From contig NZ_AUMO01000031.1 in assembly GCF_000430725.1 (NCBI RefSeq), positions 62,001 through 126,000 of the forward strand: 64,000 bases of DNA, read 5' to 3'. The notes beneath the pieces were generated by a model. It saw nothing but the letters and a program-made list of their open reading frames with translations. It ran no database searches and was not told the DNA's origin. The stretch is from Azohydromonas australica DSM 1124. GTDB taxonomy: Bacteria; Pseudomonadota; Gammaproteobacteria; Burkholderiales; Burkholderiaceae_C. The first letter of the stretch is position 1. Each line of letters opens with the position of its first letter. Made by a program: the position numbers and the translations under genes. Positions 42,787 to 51,599 of the stretch are shown here, one piece after another.

Positions 42787-43355
42787 CAGTCCTCGATGCC
42801 CCGCTGCGCCGGCACGCCGGCCTTGAAGTGGTGCTTCACCAGGGCCATCTCCGTCACCGTGTCGGCCAGGTCGATCAGCTCCTGCGGCGCGCCGCGCCCG
42901 GTGAGCACCACCGTCACGTGCGCGGGCCGCTCGCGCAGCGCCTGCAGCACGTCGTCCAGCGCCAGCCAGCCGTAGCGCAGCGGGTACATGATTTCGTCGA
43001 GCACCACCATGAAGTGCTCGCCGGCACGGATCATGGCCGCGGCCTTGTCCCAGCCCTGGCGCGCCAGTTCGGCGGAATGCTCCAGGTCGCGGCTCTTCCA
43101 GCTGAAGCCGTCGCCCAGGCCCTCGATGGGGATGCCCAGCTGCTCGAAGACGCGGTGCTCGCCGAAGCGGGCGCTGGGCACCTTCATGAACTGGAACACG
43201 TGCACGCGCTTGCCGCGCCCGTGCGCGCGCAGCGCCAGGCCGAAGGCGGCGGTGCTTTTGCCCTTGCCGTGGCCGGTGTGGACCATGACCAGGCCGCGGC
43301 GTTCGCCCTCGGGGCGTTCGTAGCGGGCGGCGGTGGGGGGCGTTTCGATGTCCAT
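42786..43355 (-). CDS. cobO: Cob(I)yrinic acid a,c-diamide adenosyltransferase
   Basis: A 189-residue CobA/CobO/BtuR-type adenosyltransferase. The P-loop is HTGHGKGKSTAAFG, followed by FMKV, a Walker B-like VVLDEIMYPLRYG and LTGRGAPQELIDLADTVTEM. It adds the upper adenosyl ligand. It sits between bluB and cbiB in one operon. Confidence 0.95.
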   Translation of the reverse strand: MDIETPPTAARYERPEGERRGLVMVHTGHGKGKSTAAFGLALRAHGRGKRVHVFQFMKVPSARFGEHRVFEQLGIPIEGLGDGFSWKSRDLEHSAELARQGWDKAAAMIRAGEHFMVVLDEIMYPLRYGWLALDDVLQALRERPAHVTVVLTGRGAPQELIDLADTVTEMALVKHHFKAGVPAQRGIED

Positions 43356-43381
43356 GCGAAGGTCCTTCTCGTCAGGGGTGT

Positions 43382-44029
43382 TCAGCGGTCTTGCGGCCAG
43401 CGGTCGGTGTGGAGCAGCTCGTCCAGCGGCCGGGCCTGGCGCCACCCCTCGGCCTGCAGCATCGGCTCGTCGTAGAAGCGGGCCACGGGCCCCAGGCACA
43501 GCAGTGCCATGGGCCGCGCGCCCGGGGGCAGGTGCAGCAGCGCGCCCAGGGCCTCGGGCTCGAACAGCGAGACCCAGCCCAGGCCCAGGTTCTCCGCGCG
43601 CGCGGCCAGCCAGAGGTTCTCGATCGCGCAGGCCAGCGAGCACAGCGCCATCTCCTGCGGCAGCGTGCGCCGGCCGAATACCGTGCCGTCGTCGGGCGCC
43701 AGCACCGCCACCAGCAGCTCCGCGCACTCGCGCACGCCCTCGACCTTCAGCCGCATGAAATCGGCGCCGCGCTCGCCCAGCGCCTCGGCCGTGGCTTGGC
43801 GCTCGGTATCCACCAGCGCGGCGATGTCGCGGCGCAGGGCGGGCTCCGTGATGCGGATGAAGCGCCAGGGCTGCATCAGCCCGACGGAGGGACCCTGGTG
43901 CGCGGCCTGCAGGATGCGGCGCAGGGTGGCCGGCTCCACGTCGCCCGGGACGAAGTGGCGCATGTCGCGGCGGGCGGCGATGACGCGGTAGAGGGCGTCG
44001 CGGTCGGCGGGGGCGAAGTGGGTGTTCAT
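43382..44029 (-). CDS. bluB: 5,6-dimethylbenzimidazole synthase
   Basis: A 215-residue flavin-destructase of the nitroreductase fold. RRDMRHF, QAAHQGPSVGLMQPWRF, and LAARAENLGLGWVSLFEP are BluB marks. It cleaves FMNH2 with oxygen to make the cobalamin lower ligand. It heads the minus-strand late operon (bluB-cobO-cbiB-cobD-cobT-cobS-cobC). An oxygen-dependent step here contrasts with the oxygen-independent corrin-ring genes in the other operon. Confidence 0.93.
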   Translation of the reverse strand: MNTHFAPADRDALYRVIAARRDMRHFVPGDVEPATLRRILQAAHQGPSVGLMQPWRFIRITEPALRRDIAALVDTERQATAEALGERGADFMRLKVEGVRECAELLVAVLAPDDGTVFGRRTLPQEMALCSLACAIENLWLAARAENLGLGWVSLFEPEALGALLHLPPGARPMALLCLGPVARFYDEPMLQAEGWRQARPLDELLHTDRWPQDR

Positions 44030-44521
44030 GGGGTGAGGCCGCTGGGAATGGATACGGGCATGGCTGCGTCATTCCTCGGCCAGCGCTGTGCCGGGCGAAG
44101 TACGGGCGTCAGCTCTTCTGCTTCGTCACGCCCGCGAAGGCGCAGTGCTGTCTGGGGAGCTTTGCAAGCCGTGGCATCTCGTGAGTCGAGCCGCTTCGCA
44201 CCCTGATTCGTCACCCCCGCGCAGGCGGGAGTCCAGGCGGCCCCCAAGCTGCCGGCAGCAGATCGGGTTGAACACCGAGGCTTGGGCCCTGGTGCGCAGC
44301 GCCCAGGCTTCGCGCTGACGTGGGGCCGCCTGGATTCCCGCCTGCGCGGGAATGACGAGGTAGTTATCGGTACAGCGCAGCTCATGGCTAACAACCAACA
44401 ACCTTCCCCGGACACCAGTGCGCCTTCGCGGGAATGACGAGGCAAGGGGCGAGGCGGGCCAGCTCACGGCCAACGCAGCTCGGCGTTCTCCGGCCCATCG
44501 GCAGGTCAAGCCAACGTTCCT
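44030..44521. repeat. Nested REP-type inverted repeats upstream of bluB
   Basis: This gene-free gap holds two nested pairs of imperfect inverted repeats. The outer arms are 44121-44158 and 44405-44442 (about 32 of 38 positions match); the inner arms are about 44206-44246 and 44321-44361. All four begin or end with a GTCATTCCCGCG-like core, and the inner ones contain the hairpin CCCGC-GCAG-GCGGG. This resembles dispersed REP/BIME elements of proteobacteria. The bluB promoter must lie in or near it. No B12 box is seen here. Confidence 0.7.
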
Positions 44522-47500
44522 TCATGCTTTCCGCCCCACCTGCCGCCCCTGCCAGGCCGCCCCGCCCACCATCACCAGCGCCATGGCCACCAGCGCCAGC
44601 GCCTGCGACAGCAGCGGAGCCACCGTCGCCTTCAGCTCGGGCTGGCGCTTCAGCAGCACGCCCACGCGCGGCTTCGGGACCGCCTTCGGCTCCGGTTCCG
44701 GCTCCTTGCGGACCTCGGCTCGCGGCTGCACCGCCGGCGTGGGCGCGCGCGGCACTGCGGGCGCCACGGGCACCGGCTCAGGCTCCACCTGCGACTGCAC
44801 CCACTGCCGCACGCCCTTCAGCTCCTGCGCCAGCGGCGCCGCGCGCGTCAGCTCCGCATACAGCCGCGCCACCTCCTGCCGCGTGGCCGCGTCGGGTTGC
44901 CAGTGGCCCAGGCGCTGGGCCTGGATCAGCCGCTCCACCACCTGCGCGTAGGCTTGAGGATGCCCGCGCAACCACTGCGGCAGGCCCAGGCCGTGGCGGT
45001 CGCGCACCAGCACCTCGTGCAGCGACTGCCAGTGGTCCGAGCGCACCGTGTCCGGCGCCGTCGCCTGCCAGCCCCACACGAACTGCACCGCCTTGAGCAC
45101 CTGCAGCGTGCCGGCGTAGCCCTCCTCGCGCTGCGCCTTCAGCCAGCCCGGGTGCAGGTAGCGCGACTGCATCTCCATCGACAGCGCGCGCCCGGCCGTC
45201 TCGGTGTGCGACTCGCCCGAGTCCTGCAGCTGGCTCACGTACAAGCCCAGCGCCTCGGACTTGCCCGCCGCGCGCGCCGCAGCGGCCAGGCCGCCCAGGT
45301 ACTGGAAGGGGTCGTCGGAAGTCGCCATCGCGAACAGGTGCGAGCTGCGCGACATCAGCGCTGCGTCGGCCACGCGCAGGTGCGCGCCCAGCGCCTGCGC
45401 GGCTGCCGCTTCGGGCACGCCGTCCAGCGCCTGCCCGTCGACGAAGGGCTGGCTCATGCGCTGCAGGAACATCGCGCCCAGCCGCTCGTCCTCGCGCTTC
45501 AGGCCGTCGGCCTGCACCGCGTCCGACAGCCCGGTGCCGTAGTCGCCCTGGCGGTTGCCGAACACCCGCGCCCGCGCCAGCAGCGCCGCCTGCTCGGCCG
45601 GCACGCCGGCCCGCTCCAGCTCCGCGCGCAGCCTGGCGTCGTGGCGCGCGATGGCGTTGCCCGTCTCGGCGGATCCGGCCGCCGCCACGGCGCGGTCGAC
45701 CAGCCCCATCAGCGCCGGGAACTGGTCGCGGTAGGAGCCGGTGACCGACAGCAGCACGTCCACGCGCTCGCGCCCGAGTTCTGAGCGTGGGATCACGCGC
45801 AGCTGCAGCGGCCGGCCGCTGTCGTCCCACACCGGCTGCACGCCCAGGGCGACTAGCGCCTGCGCCTCCATCACGCCCTGGTGCCGCAGCGTCTCGCCGG
45901 CCCACAGCGACAGCGCCAGCCGCGCCGGCACGCGCTCGCCATGCTCCGCGCGCCACTGGGTGAGCCAGTCGTTGAAGAGCCGCTTGGCGACCTCGTAGGC
46001 CTGGCGCGTGGGCAGCCGCGACGGGTCCAGCCCGGTGAGGTTGCGCCCGGTGGGCAGGCTCTCCGGGTTGCGGATCGGGTCGCCGCCGTAGGCCGCGGGC
46101 ACGAAGCGCCCTTCCAGCGCGGCCAGCAGCCCCGGCAGCTCGCCCTCGGTGGACAGCAGCCGCTCCAGCGCCTGCGCGCGCTCGGCCAGGGCGCGCAGCG
46201 CCGGCGTGTCGATGGGCTTGCGCGCGGCGCGGTTGGGCACCGGGCCCACGGGCTCGGGCGGGCGCAGGTCCAGCCGGCTGGCGGCTTCGGCATCGCGCAG
46301 CGCCACGTCCAGCCAGCGCCCGGGGCGCGACGTCGCCACCGCGGCGTGGTCGATCAGGAACACCTCGTCGATGTCCTCGCCCAGCGCCTCGATCAGCGGC
46401 TGGCGCAGCATCTGCAGCAGCTGCTGGCGCCGCGAGGCCTCGTCCGGCACGCGGCCGAACACGGCCAGCCCGCGCGGCTGCGCGCTCTGAGCCAGCCGGT
46501 CCAGCCAGGGGTGCAGCTGCTCCAGGAAGCCGGCAAAGTCCGCGGCGATGCGCTCCGCCGTCCAGCCCAGGTCGCGGTGCAGCTGGTGTTCGACGAACTG
46601 CGCGATCAGCTCGCGCTCCAGCGCTTGGCGCGTGGGGCCGGCGTCCACCGTCTCCCACTCGTGCATCAGCTCGTGCATGTGCGCCATGCGCGACTCGAAG
46701 CCCGCGGGCGCCAGCACCGGCGTGCGGTGGCTGACCATCAGCGCGCGCCCGCGGCGCTTGGCCGTGAGGGCCTCGCCCAGGTTGTCCACGATGTACGGGT
46801 AGACCACCGGCACGTCGCCCAGCGGCAGCAGGGCGTCGTCCAGCACGTCCAGCGCGCGCGCCTTGCCCGGCGCCCATTCCTGCGTGCCGTGGGTGCCGAA
46901 GTGGATCAGCGCGTCGGCGTGCTGCCGCGCCCACAGGTACACAGCCAGGTAGTGGTGCGCCAGCGGCCGGCTGTTGCGGTGCATGAACGGGTCCTGGCCC
47001 TGGCGCAGCGTCTCCTCGCGCGGCGGCTGCGGCAGCACCGCCAGCGCGCCCGCCTGCAGCCGCGGGATCACGAACACCCGCTGCCCGCGCCAGGCCACCA
47101 CGTAGCGGCTGCTGGCGGGCGCGCCCCACTGCGCCTCGATGCGCTCGCGCTGCGGCGCCGGCAGCGAGCGCCACCAGGCCTCGTACTCGGCCAGCGGCAG
47201 CGCGTCGGCCTGGCCGCTGTCCAGCAGCGCCACGAGATCGGCGCCGCGGTAGTAGGCGCCCAGCAGCGGCTTCAGGCCGTCGATCCAGGCCTGCTCGGCC
47301 AGCGGCTGAACTGGGTAGCCGGCCTGCGCCAGGCCGCTGGAGACCTGCTCCAGGCTGCGCGGCACGTTCAGGAAGGAGGCGCCGAAGTTCGTGCCGCCGG
47401 GCGGGTAGTTGTAGACGAAGGCCACCAGCCGCTTCTCGGCGTTGGGCTTGTCGCGCAGCGCAATCAGCCGCCGCGCCTTGGCGATGACGGCCAGCGCCTG

Positions 47501-48568
47501 GCGCTCGATGAGCTGCGGCTGGCGTCCCTGGTCGGCATGGGCGATCACGGGCAGCGGGTCGATGGCGCCGGCAGCCTCGGGCTGCGCCAGGTAGATCGGC
47601 ACGTCGGCCGAGGCCAGCCCGGCGGCGTCGCGCTCCCAGTCCGCCTGGCTGCCGCTGCGGTAGGGCTGCGTGGCCAGCACCGGCACGCCCCAGCGCTGGA
47701 ACAGCGGCTGCAGCGCCGCGGCCTGCGGCAGCAGCAGGTGCGTCACCAGCAAGCGCGGGTGCAGGCTTGGGCCGCCGACGGCGGCGGGCACTTCCAGCAG
47801 CGCGGCCAGCGTGGGCGCGTCGATCTGGGTGCCGAACACGGCGTAGGCCGCCAGTCCCTCGCGGGCGAAGGCGCGCAGCCAGGCGTCCAGCGCCTGCGTG
47901 GCGCCGTTGACGAAGGCTTGCCGGTGCACCAGCAGCGCGACGGCCGGCTTGCCCTGCAGCGCGCTCTGGGTCGCCTGCCAGCGGCCGAAGGCGGCGGCGT
48001 CGGCGAACAGGGCCGGGGCGTCGGGGTGGTACAGGCCGCGCGCGGGCAGGGGAGCGGGCGGCGGCAGCTCGGGGGCGGGGCGGCCGTCCACCAGCGCGCG
48101 CGCCAGCGCCACGGCGTGGCGCAGGTTGGCCTCGCCGCCGGCGTCGAGGTAGGCGGCGATGCGGGCTTGCAGGGTGGAGGTGTCAGCGCTTGTGGCGCCG
48201 GGCGTTACCCAGGCGACGCGCTGCGCGCCGTGGCGGGCGGCGAAGTCCTGGAGCGCCGAGCCCAGCAGCCGCTGCAGGCGCAGCGTCACGCTCGGGTGCG
48301 GCGCGTCGATCCAGGCCAGCGCGGCGCCGTCCAGGGCGCTCTGCACCGCGGCGAGCTGCGCGGGCGGCAGCGTGTCGGGGCCGCGCAGGGGGACTTCCAG
48401 GTGCTGCAGCTCGAAGCCGGCCTCCGCCGCCAGGCGCTCCAGCAGCGCGGTGCGCGGCACGGGCGTGACCTCGGCGGTGAACCAGAGCAGGCGGGCGGGG
48501 GCGGCTTGGGCGAGGGTGCAGGCCAGCAGCAGCAAGGCGGCCAGCGCGTGTCGGAGCTGCATCGTCAT
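44522..48568 (-). CDS. cobN: Envelope-directed CobN/magnesium-chelatase H-like protein
   Basis: A 1348-residue CobN/BchH-family protein. The chelatase core has the conserved motif with His 556 and His 560 (HFGTHGTQEWAPGK), the N-terminal half-domain FVYNYPPGG and many CobN segments. Unlike biosynthetic CobN it starts with a signal peptide (ALAALLLLACTLAQA) and ends with a Pro/Glu/Lys-rich linker plus one membrane helix (LLSQALALVAMALVMVGGAAW) near residues 1318-1340, so it is likely periplasmic and anchored. No ATPase partners (CobS/CobT chelatase type, or ChlI/ChlD) are in the window, and CbiX already inserts cobalt early. It is encoded with a TonB receptor, an ExbB-like and a DUF2149 protein under a B12 riboswitch. 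Its reaction is unknown. Confidence 0.88.
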   Translation of the reverse strand: MTMQLRHALAALLLLACTLAQAAPARLLWFTAEVTPVPRTALLERLAAEAGFELQHLEVPLRGPDTLPPAQLAAVQSALDGAALAWIDAPHPSVTLRLQRLLGSALQDFAARHGAQRVAWVTPGATSADTSTLQARIAAYLDAGGEANLRHAVALARALVDGRPAPELPPPAPLPARGLYHPDAPALFADAAAFGRWQATQSALQGKPAVALLVHRQAFVNGATQALDAWLRAFAREGLAAYAVFGTQIDAPTLAALLEVPAAVGGPSLHPRLLVTHLLLPQAAALQPLFQRWGVPVLATQPYRSGSQADWERDAAGLASADVPIYLAQPEAAGAIDPLPVIAHADQGRQPQLIERQALAVIAKARRLIALRDKPNAEKRLVAFVYNYPPGGTNFGASFLNVPRSLEQVSSGLAQAGYPVQPLAEQAWIDGLKPLLGAYYRGADLVALLDSGQADALPLAEYEAWWRSLPAPQRERIEAQWGAPASSRYVVAWRGQRVFVIPRLQAGALAVLPQPPREETLRQGQDPFMHRNSRPLAHHYLAVYLWARQHADALIHFGTHGTQEWAPGKARALDVLDDALLPLGDVPVVYPYIVDNLGEALTAKRRGRALMVSHRTPVLAPAGFESRMAHMHELMHEWETVDAGPTRQALERELIAQFVEHQLHRDLGWTAERIAADFAGFLEQLHPWLDRLAQSAQPRGLAVFGRVPDEASRRQQLLQMLRQPLIEALGEDIDEVFLIDHAAVATSRPGRWLDVALRDAEAASRLDLRPPEPVGPVPNRAARKPIDTPALRALAERAQALERLLSTEGELPGLLAALEGRFVPAAYGGDPIRNPESLPTGRNLTGLDPSRLPTRQAYEVAKRLFNDWLTQWRAEHGERVPARLALSLWAGETLRHQGVMEAQALVALGVQPVWDDSGRPLQLRVIPRSELGRERVDVLLSVTGSYRDQFPALMGLVDRAVAAAGSAETGNAIARHDARLRAELERAGVPAEQAALLARARVFGNRQGDYGTGLSDAVQADGLKREDERLGAMFLQRMSQPFVDGQALDGVPEAAAAQALGAHLRVADAALMSRSSHLFAMATSDDPFQYLGGLAAAARAAGKSEALGLYVSQLQDSGESHTETAGRALSMEMQSRYLHPGWLKAQREEGYAGTLQVLKAVQFVWGWQATAPDTVRSDHWQSLHEVLVRDRHGLGLPQWLRGHPQAYAQVVERLIQAQRLGHWQPDAATRQEVARLYAELTRAAPLAQELKGVRQWVQSQVEPEPVPVAPAVPRAPTPAVQPRAEVRKEPEPEPKAVPKPRVGVLLKRQPELKATVAPLLSQALALVAMALVMVGGAAWQGRQVGRKA

Positions 48569-48580
48569 GCCGGGCTCCGT

Positions 48581-48919
48581 TCAGGGCGCGGAGGCCGCAG
48601 CCTCCGGCACGTACACGATGCTCCCGTCCTTGAGCCGGTACGCCACCCCGGCGCGCTCGCTGCCCTCGGCGGCGCCGGCGCTGCCGCTGCCCTTGAAGCG
48701 CACGGCCTGGCCGTTCTCGTGCACGACCAGTTCCATGTCGGCCTCGCCGGCCTTGGTCACCGGCGTGGCCTCGGCCGCCTGCGAGCGCGAGCTCTGCGCC
48801 GCCACGGCCGTGAGCAGCGCTACCACCAGCACCAGGAACACGTCCACCAGGTTGACGGCCGAGAGCATCGGGTCGTCGTCGTCCTCGCCCAGGATGTCCG
48901 GGCCGCGCCCCGGCCTCAC
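48581..48919 (-). CDS. DUF2149 protein, ExbD-like
   Basis: A 112-residue protein with one N-terminal membrane helix (about residues 19-42) and a small periplasmic domain. The helix begins NLVDVFLVLVVALL, with an Asp placed as in ExbD/TolR, where that residue conducts protons. The periplasmic part ends with RLKDGSIVYVPE. DUF2149 proteins are known mostly from clusters with ExbB-like and CobN-like genes. It starts at GTG 48919, overlapping the stop of the ExbB-like gene (GTGA), and lies 12 bases upstream of the CobN-like gene. Confidence 0.8.
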   Translation of the reverse strand: MRPGRGPDILGEDDDDPMLSAVNLVDVFLVLVVALLTAVAAQSSRSQAAEATPVTKAGEADMELVVHENGQAVRFKGSGSAGAAEGSERAGVAYRLKDGSIVYVPEAAASAP

Positions 48920-49380
48920 AGGGCGACTCCCCGCGCGCGCCGCTCGGCCACCAGCTCGGCCAGCAGCCAGCGCCGGCGTACCGAGTACACCGTCAGCCCG
49001 ATGGACGCCGCCGCCAGCGCCAGCACCACGCCGGCGAAGGCGCCGCTGAAGACCTGCAGCGCCTGCTGCGCCTGGCCGGCGGCCACGCTCTGCAGGGCCG
49101 GGCCCAGCGGGATCATGGTGGCGATGAGGCCCAGCATCGGGCTCAGCCGCCCCAGCAGCCGCGCCGGCTCCAGCCGGCGCAGCACCGCCAGCTCCAGCTC
49201 CTCCAGCGACAGCCCGCCGGTGTCGCCCAGCGCGCGCCACTGCGGCCGGCGCCGGCGCTGCCACGCCTCCATGACGGTGGCGCCAGCCGTCCACAGCGCG
49301 TAGACGAAGGCCAGCGCCACCAGCACCAGCACCGGCCACAGCAGCGACTGGGCCAGTTGGGAAAAGACGGTATCGAGCAT
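48916..49380 (-). CDS. MotA/TolQ/ExbB-family proton-channel protein
   Basis: A 154-residue membrane protein with three helices (near 12-32, 80-105 and 115-135). The SPMLGLIATMIPLGPALQ segment is the core MotA/TolQ/ExbB signature, and the third helix has VVLALAAASIGLTVYSV. It is shorter than classical ExbB. With the DUF2149 partner it could form a proton-driven stator. It lies between the TonB receptor (46-base gap) and DUF2149 gene. Confidence 0.88.
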   Translation of the reverse strand: MLDTVFSQLAQSLLWPVLVLVALAFVYALWTAGATVMEAWQRRRRPQWRALGDTGGLSLEELELAVLRRLEPARLLGRLSPMLGLIATMIPLGPALQSVAAGQAQQALQVFSGAFAGVVLALAAASIGLTVYSVRRRWLLAELVAERRARGVAL

Positions 49381-49426
49381 GGTCAGCGGGTCGAAGTCAG
49401 GGGAGGAGGAGGAGCCGGCGCGCCGC

Positions 49427-51532
49427 TCAGAAGGCGGTGCGCAGCGTGAGCCGCAGCGTGCGCGGCTCGGCCGGGTGCACGTGGCGCGGGTCGGTCACGG
49501 GCGCGGTCTCGGCGGGCGCACGCGAGTCGTAGGCGTACTCGATGTCGTTGACCCGCCGGTCGAACAGGTTGAACACGTCCAGCGTCAGCTCGCTGTCGCG
49601 GCCCAGGCGGCGGCTCAGGCGCAGGTTGGCGGTGAGCGAGGAGCGCGAGCGCAGGCTGTCGTCCTCGACCAGCGGCGCGCTGCCCAGGTAGCGCCACTGC
49701 AGGCTGGCCGACCAGGGGCCCAGCTCGCGCAGCGTGAACGCCACCGAGGCGATGCGGCCCACGGCGTTGGGAATGCGGTCGCCCAGGCCTTCCGGGTCCG
49801 CGCCCGTGAAGCGCGCGTGCGACCACGCCAGGTCCGCGTCCACCAGCAGCCATGGCGCGGGAATCCAGCGGTTGTTCCACTCCACGCCATGGCGGCGGCT
49901 GGGGCGGTTGGGTTCGGTGGTGCCACTGTCGCCCACGTAGAGCAGCTCGGAGTCGAAGTCCAGCTTCCACAGCGCCACCGAGCTTTGCAGCCCCGGCAGC
50001 CACTCGGTGCGCATCCCGACCTCCTGGCCGCGCGCCGCGACCAGCCCGGGCACCGGGTCCACCGCCGCGGTGGCGCCGCGCGCGTCGTTGCTGTGGAAAC
50101 CGCGGCCGGCGTTGTAGAAGAGTTCCGTCTGCCGCCACGGGCCGAGGATCAGCGAGAACTTGGGCGAGACCAGGTGCGCCGAGGCGCGGCCGGAGTTGGC
50201 GGCATTGCTGAGGCCGTCCACGTCGAAGCGCGCCTGGTCCGCGCGCAGGCCGGCGATGGTGCGCAGCCAGGGCGTGACCTCCACCGAGGTCTGGCCGTAG
50301 AGGCCGAGCTGCGTCTGCCGCACGCGGTCCTCGCGCACAGTGGCCGTGAGCTGGCGCGCCACGCTCTCGAACAGGCCGACGCGGATGCGGTCGTGCCGCA
50401 GCTGCAGCCCCAACTCGCTGCGCGCTGCCAGCCCGCCCAGCGCGTGGTTGAAGGCGTGGCTGCTGCTGAAGCCGTAGACCTGGCGCCGGTCCTGCTGCGC
50501 GGCCTGGTCGCCTTCAGGGCGCTCCAGCGCGTAGGTGTGGTTGGAGAACAGCGCCAGCCGGTAGCTCATGGCGTAGGCCGCCACGCGCGTGGCGCTGCCG
50601 TCGTCGCCGCGGCGGTGCCATTCGCCGGAGACGCTGCTGCGGCGCGTGCTGCCGCCGTCGCTCGGGTCCAGCGAGTCGAAGCGGCCGAAGGGGCGGCCGT
50701 CATAGGTGCCGGCGTCGATGAGGCGCTGCGGCACCTGGTTCGTTGCCGTCCAGTGCGCGTCGTAGTGCATCACGCTGGCGCTGAAGCCCTGCGCCGCGGC
50801 GCCGCCGGAGAGCGTCAGCACGCCGTTGGCCTTGTGCAGCCCCTCGGCCACGGTCCACGGCCCGTCGTTGCACAGCAGCTCGACGGCGCCCAGCAGCGAC
50901 AGCCCCGGCCCGACCTCGGTGGAGCCGGCCGTCACGGCGCGACGGTAGCCGCGCTGGCCCATGGTGATCGCGGCGAAGGGCGCGTCCAGCGTGCGGCGGT
51001 AGGCGATGTCGGCCGAGCCCGCGGCGGAGAAGTCGCCGCCCTGCGCGTCGTACGGTCCCTTGCGGTACTCGATGCGCTCGACCAGCTCGGGCATCAGGAA
51101 GTTCAGGTCCGCGTAGCCCTGGCCGTGGCCGTGCGTGGGCATGTTCACCGGCAGCCCGTTGACGGTGGTAGCGAAGTCGGTGCCGTGGTCCAGGTTAAAG
51201 CCGCGCAGGAAATACTGGTTCGCCTTCCCGTCGCCGGAGTGCTGCGTGACGATCACGCCAGGCACGAACTCCAGCACCTCGCCCGGGCGCAGCGCCGGGC
51301 GGCTCTTGAGCAGCTCGGCGCGGATCACGCCCTGCGACGCCGCGTCGCTGGCGCCCACGGCGTTGTCGTAGTGGCGGGCCGTGACGCGCACGGCCTGCAC
51401 TTCGGCCTGGGGCTCGGAGGTTTCGGAGTCGGCCGCCAGGGCCGAGGCGGGTGCCAGAAGGCAGGCGCAAGCGAATGCCGGCAGGGGCCGTTGGGCGCGG
51501 CGCAGGGGCCGCGAAGCCTGGGAAAGGGACAT
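49427..51532 (-). CDS. TonB-dependent receptor of the CobN/ExbB cluster
   Basis: A 701-residue outer-membrane receptor. A signal peptide (LPAFACACLLAPASALA) precedes a TonB-box-like AVRVTARHYDNAVG, a plug domain (GQGYADLNFLMPELVERIEYRKGPYDAQGGDFSAAGS written here as separate pieces: NFLMPELVERIEYRKGPYD, then GGDFSAAGSADI) and a barrel ending in LRLTLRTAF. It is the first gene behind a cobalamin riboswitch (51600-51812), so its ligand is likely a corrinoid, cobalt complex or related tetrapyrrole. It differs from the btuB product at 61762 and is not a simple duplicate of it. Confidence 0.87.
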   Translation of the reverse strand: MSLSQASRPLRRAQRPLPAFACACLLAPASALAADSETSEPQAEVQAVRVTARHYDNAVGASDAASQGVIRAELLKSRPALRPGEVLEFVPGVIVTQHSGDGKANQYFLRGFNLDHGTDFATTVNGLPVNMPTHGHGQGYADLNFLMPELVERIEYRKGPYDAQGGDFSAAGSADIAYRRTLDAPFAAITMGQRGYRRAVTAGSTEVGPGLSLLGAVELLCNDGPWTVAEGLHKANGVLTLSGGAAAQGFSASVMHYDAHWTATNQVPQRLIDAGTYDGRPFGRFDSLDPSDGGSTRRSSVSGEWHRRGDDGSATRVAAYAMSYRLALFSNHTYALERPEGDQAAQQDRRQVYGFSSSHAFNHALGGLAARSELGLQLRHDRIRVGLFESVARQLTATVREDRVRQTQLGLYGQTSVEVTPWLRTIAGLRADQARFDVDGLSNAANSGRASAHLVSPKFSLILGPWRQTELFYNAGRGFHSNDARGATAAVDPVPGLVAARGQEVGMRTEWLPGLQSSVALWKLDFDSELLYVGDSGTTEPNRPSRRHGVEWNNRWIPAPWLLVDADLAWSHARFTGADPEGLGDRIPNAVGRIASVAFTLRELGPWSASLQWRYLGSAPLVEDDSLRSRSSLTANLRLSRRLGRDSELTLDVFNLFDRRVNDIEYAYDSRAPAETAPVTDPRHVHPAEPRTLRLTLRTAF

Positions 51533-51599
51533 GAGCTGACACGCACTGAACGCCGGTGGCAGCCTCCCCGCGGCCACCGTGCACCATGCCGCGCGCACG

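Noticed and set aside
44522..48568. CobN as the normal late cobaltochelatase of cobalamin synthesis
   Set aside because: It has a signal peptide and membrane anchor, no ATPase partner genes, and the pathway here uses CbiX for early cobalt insertion.
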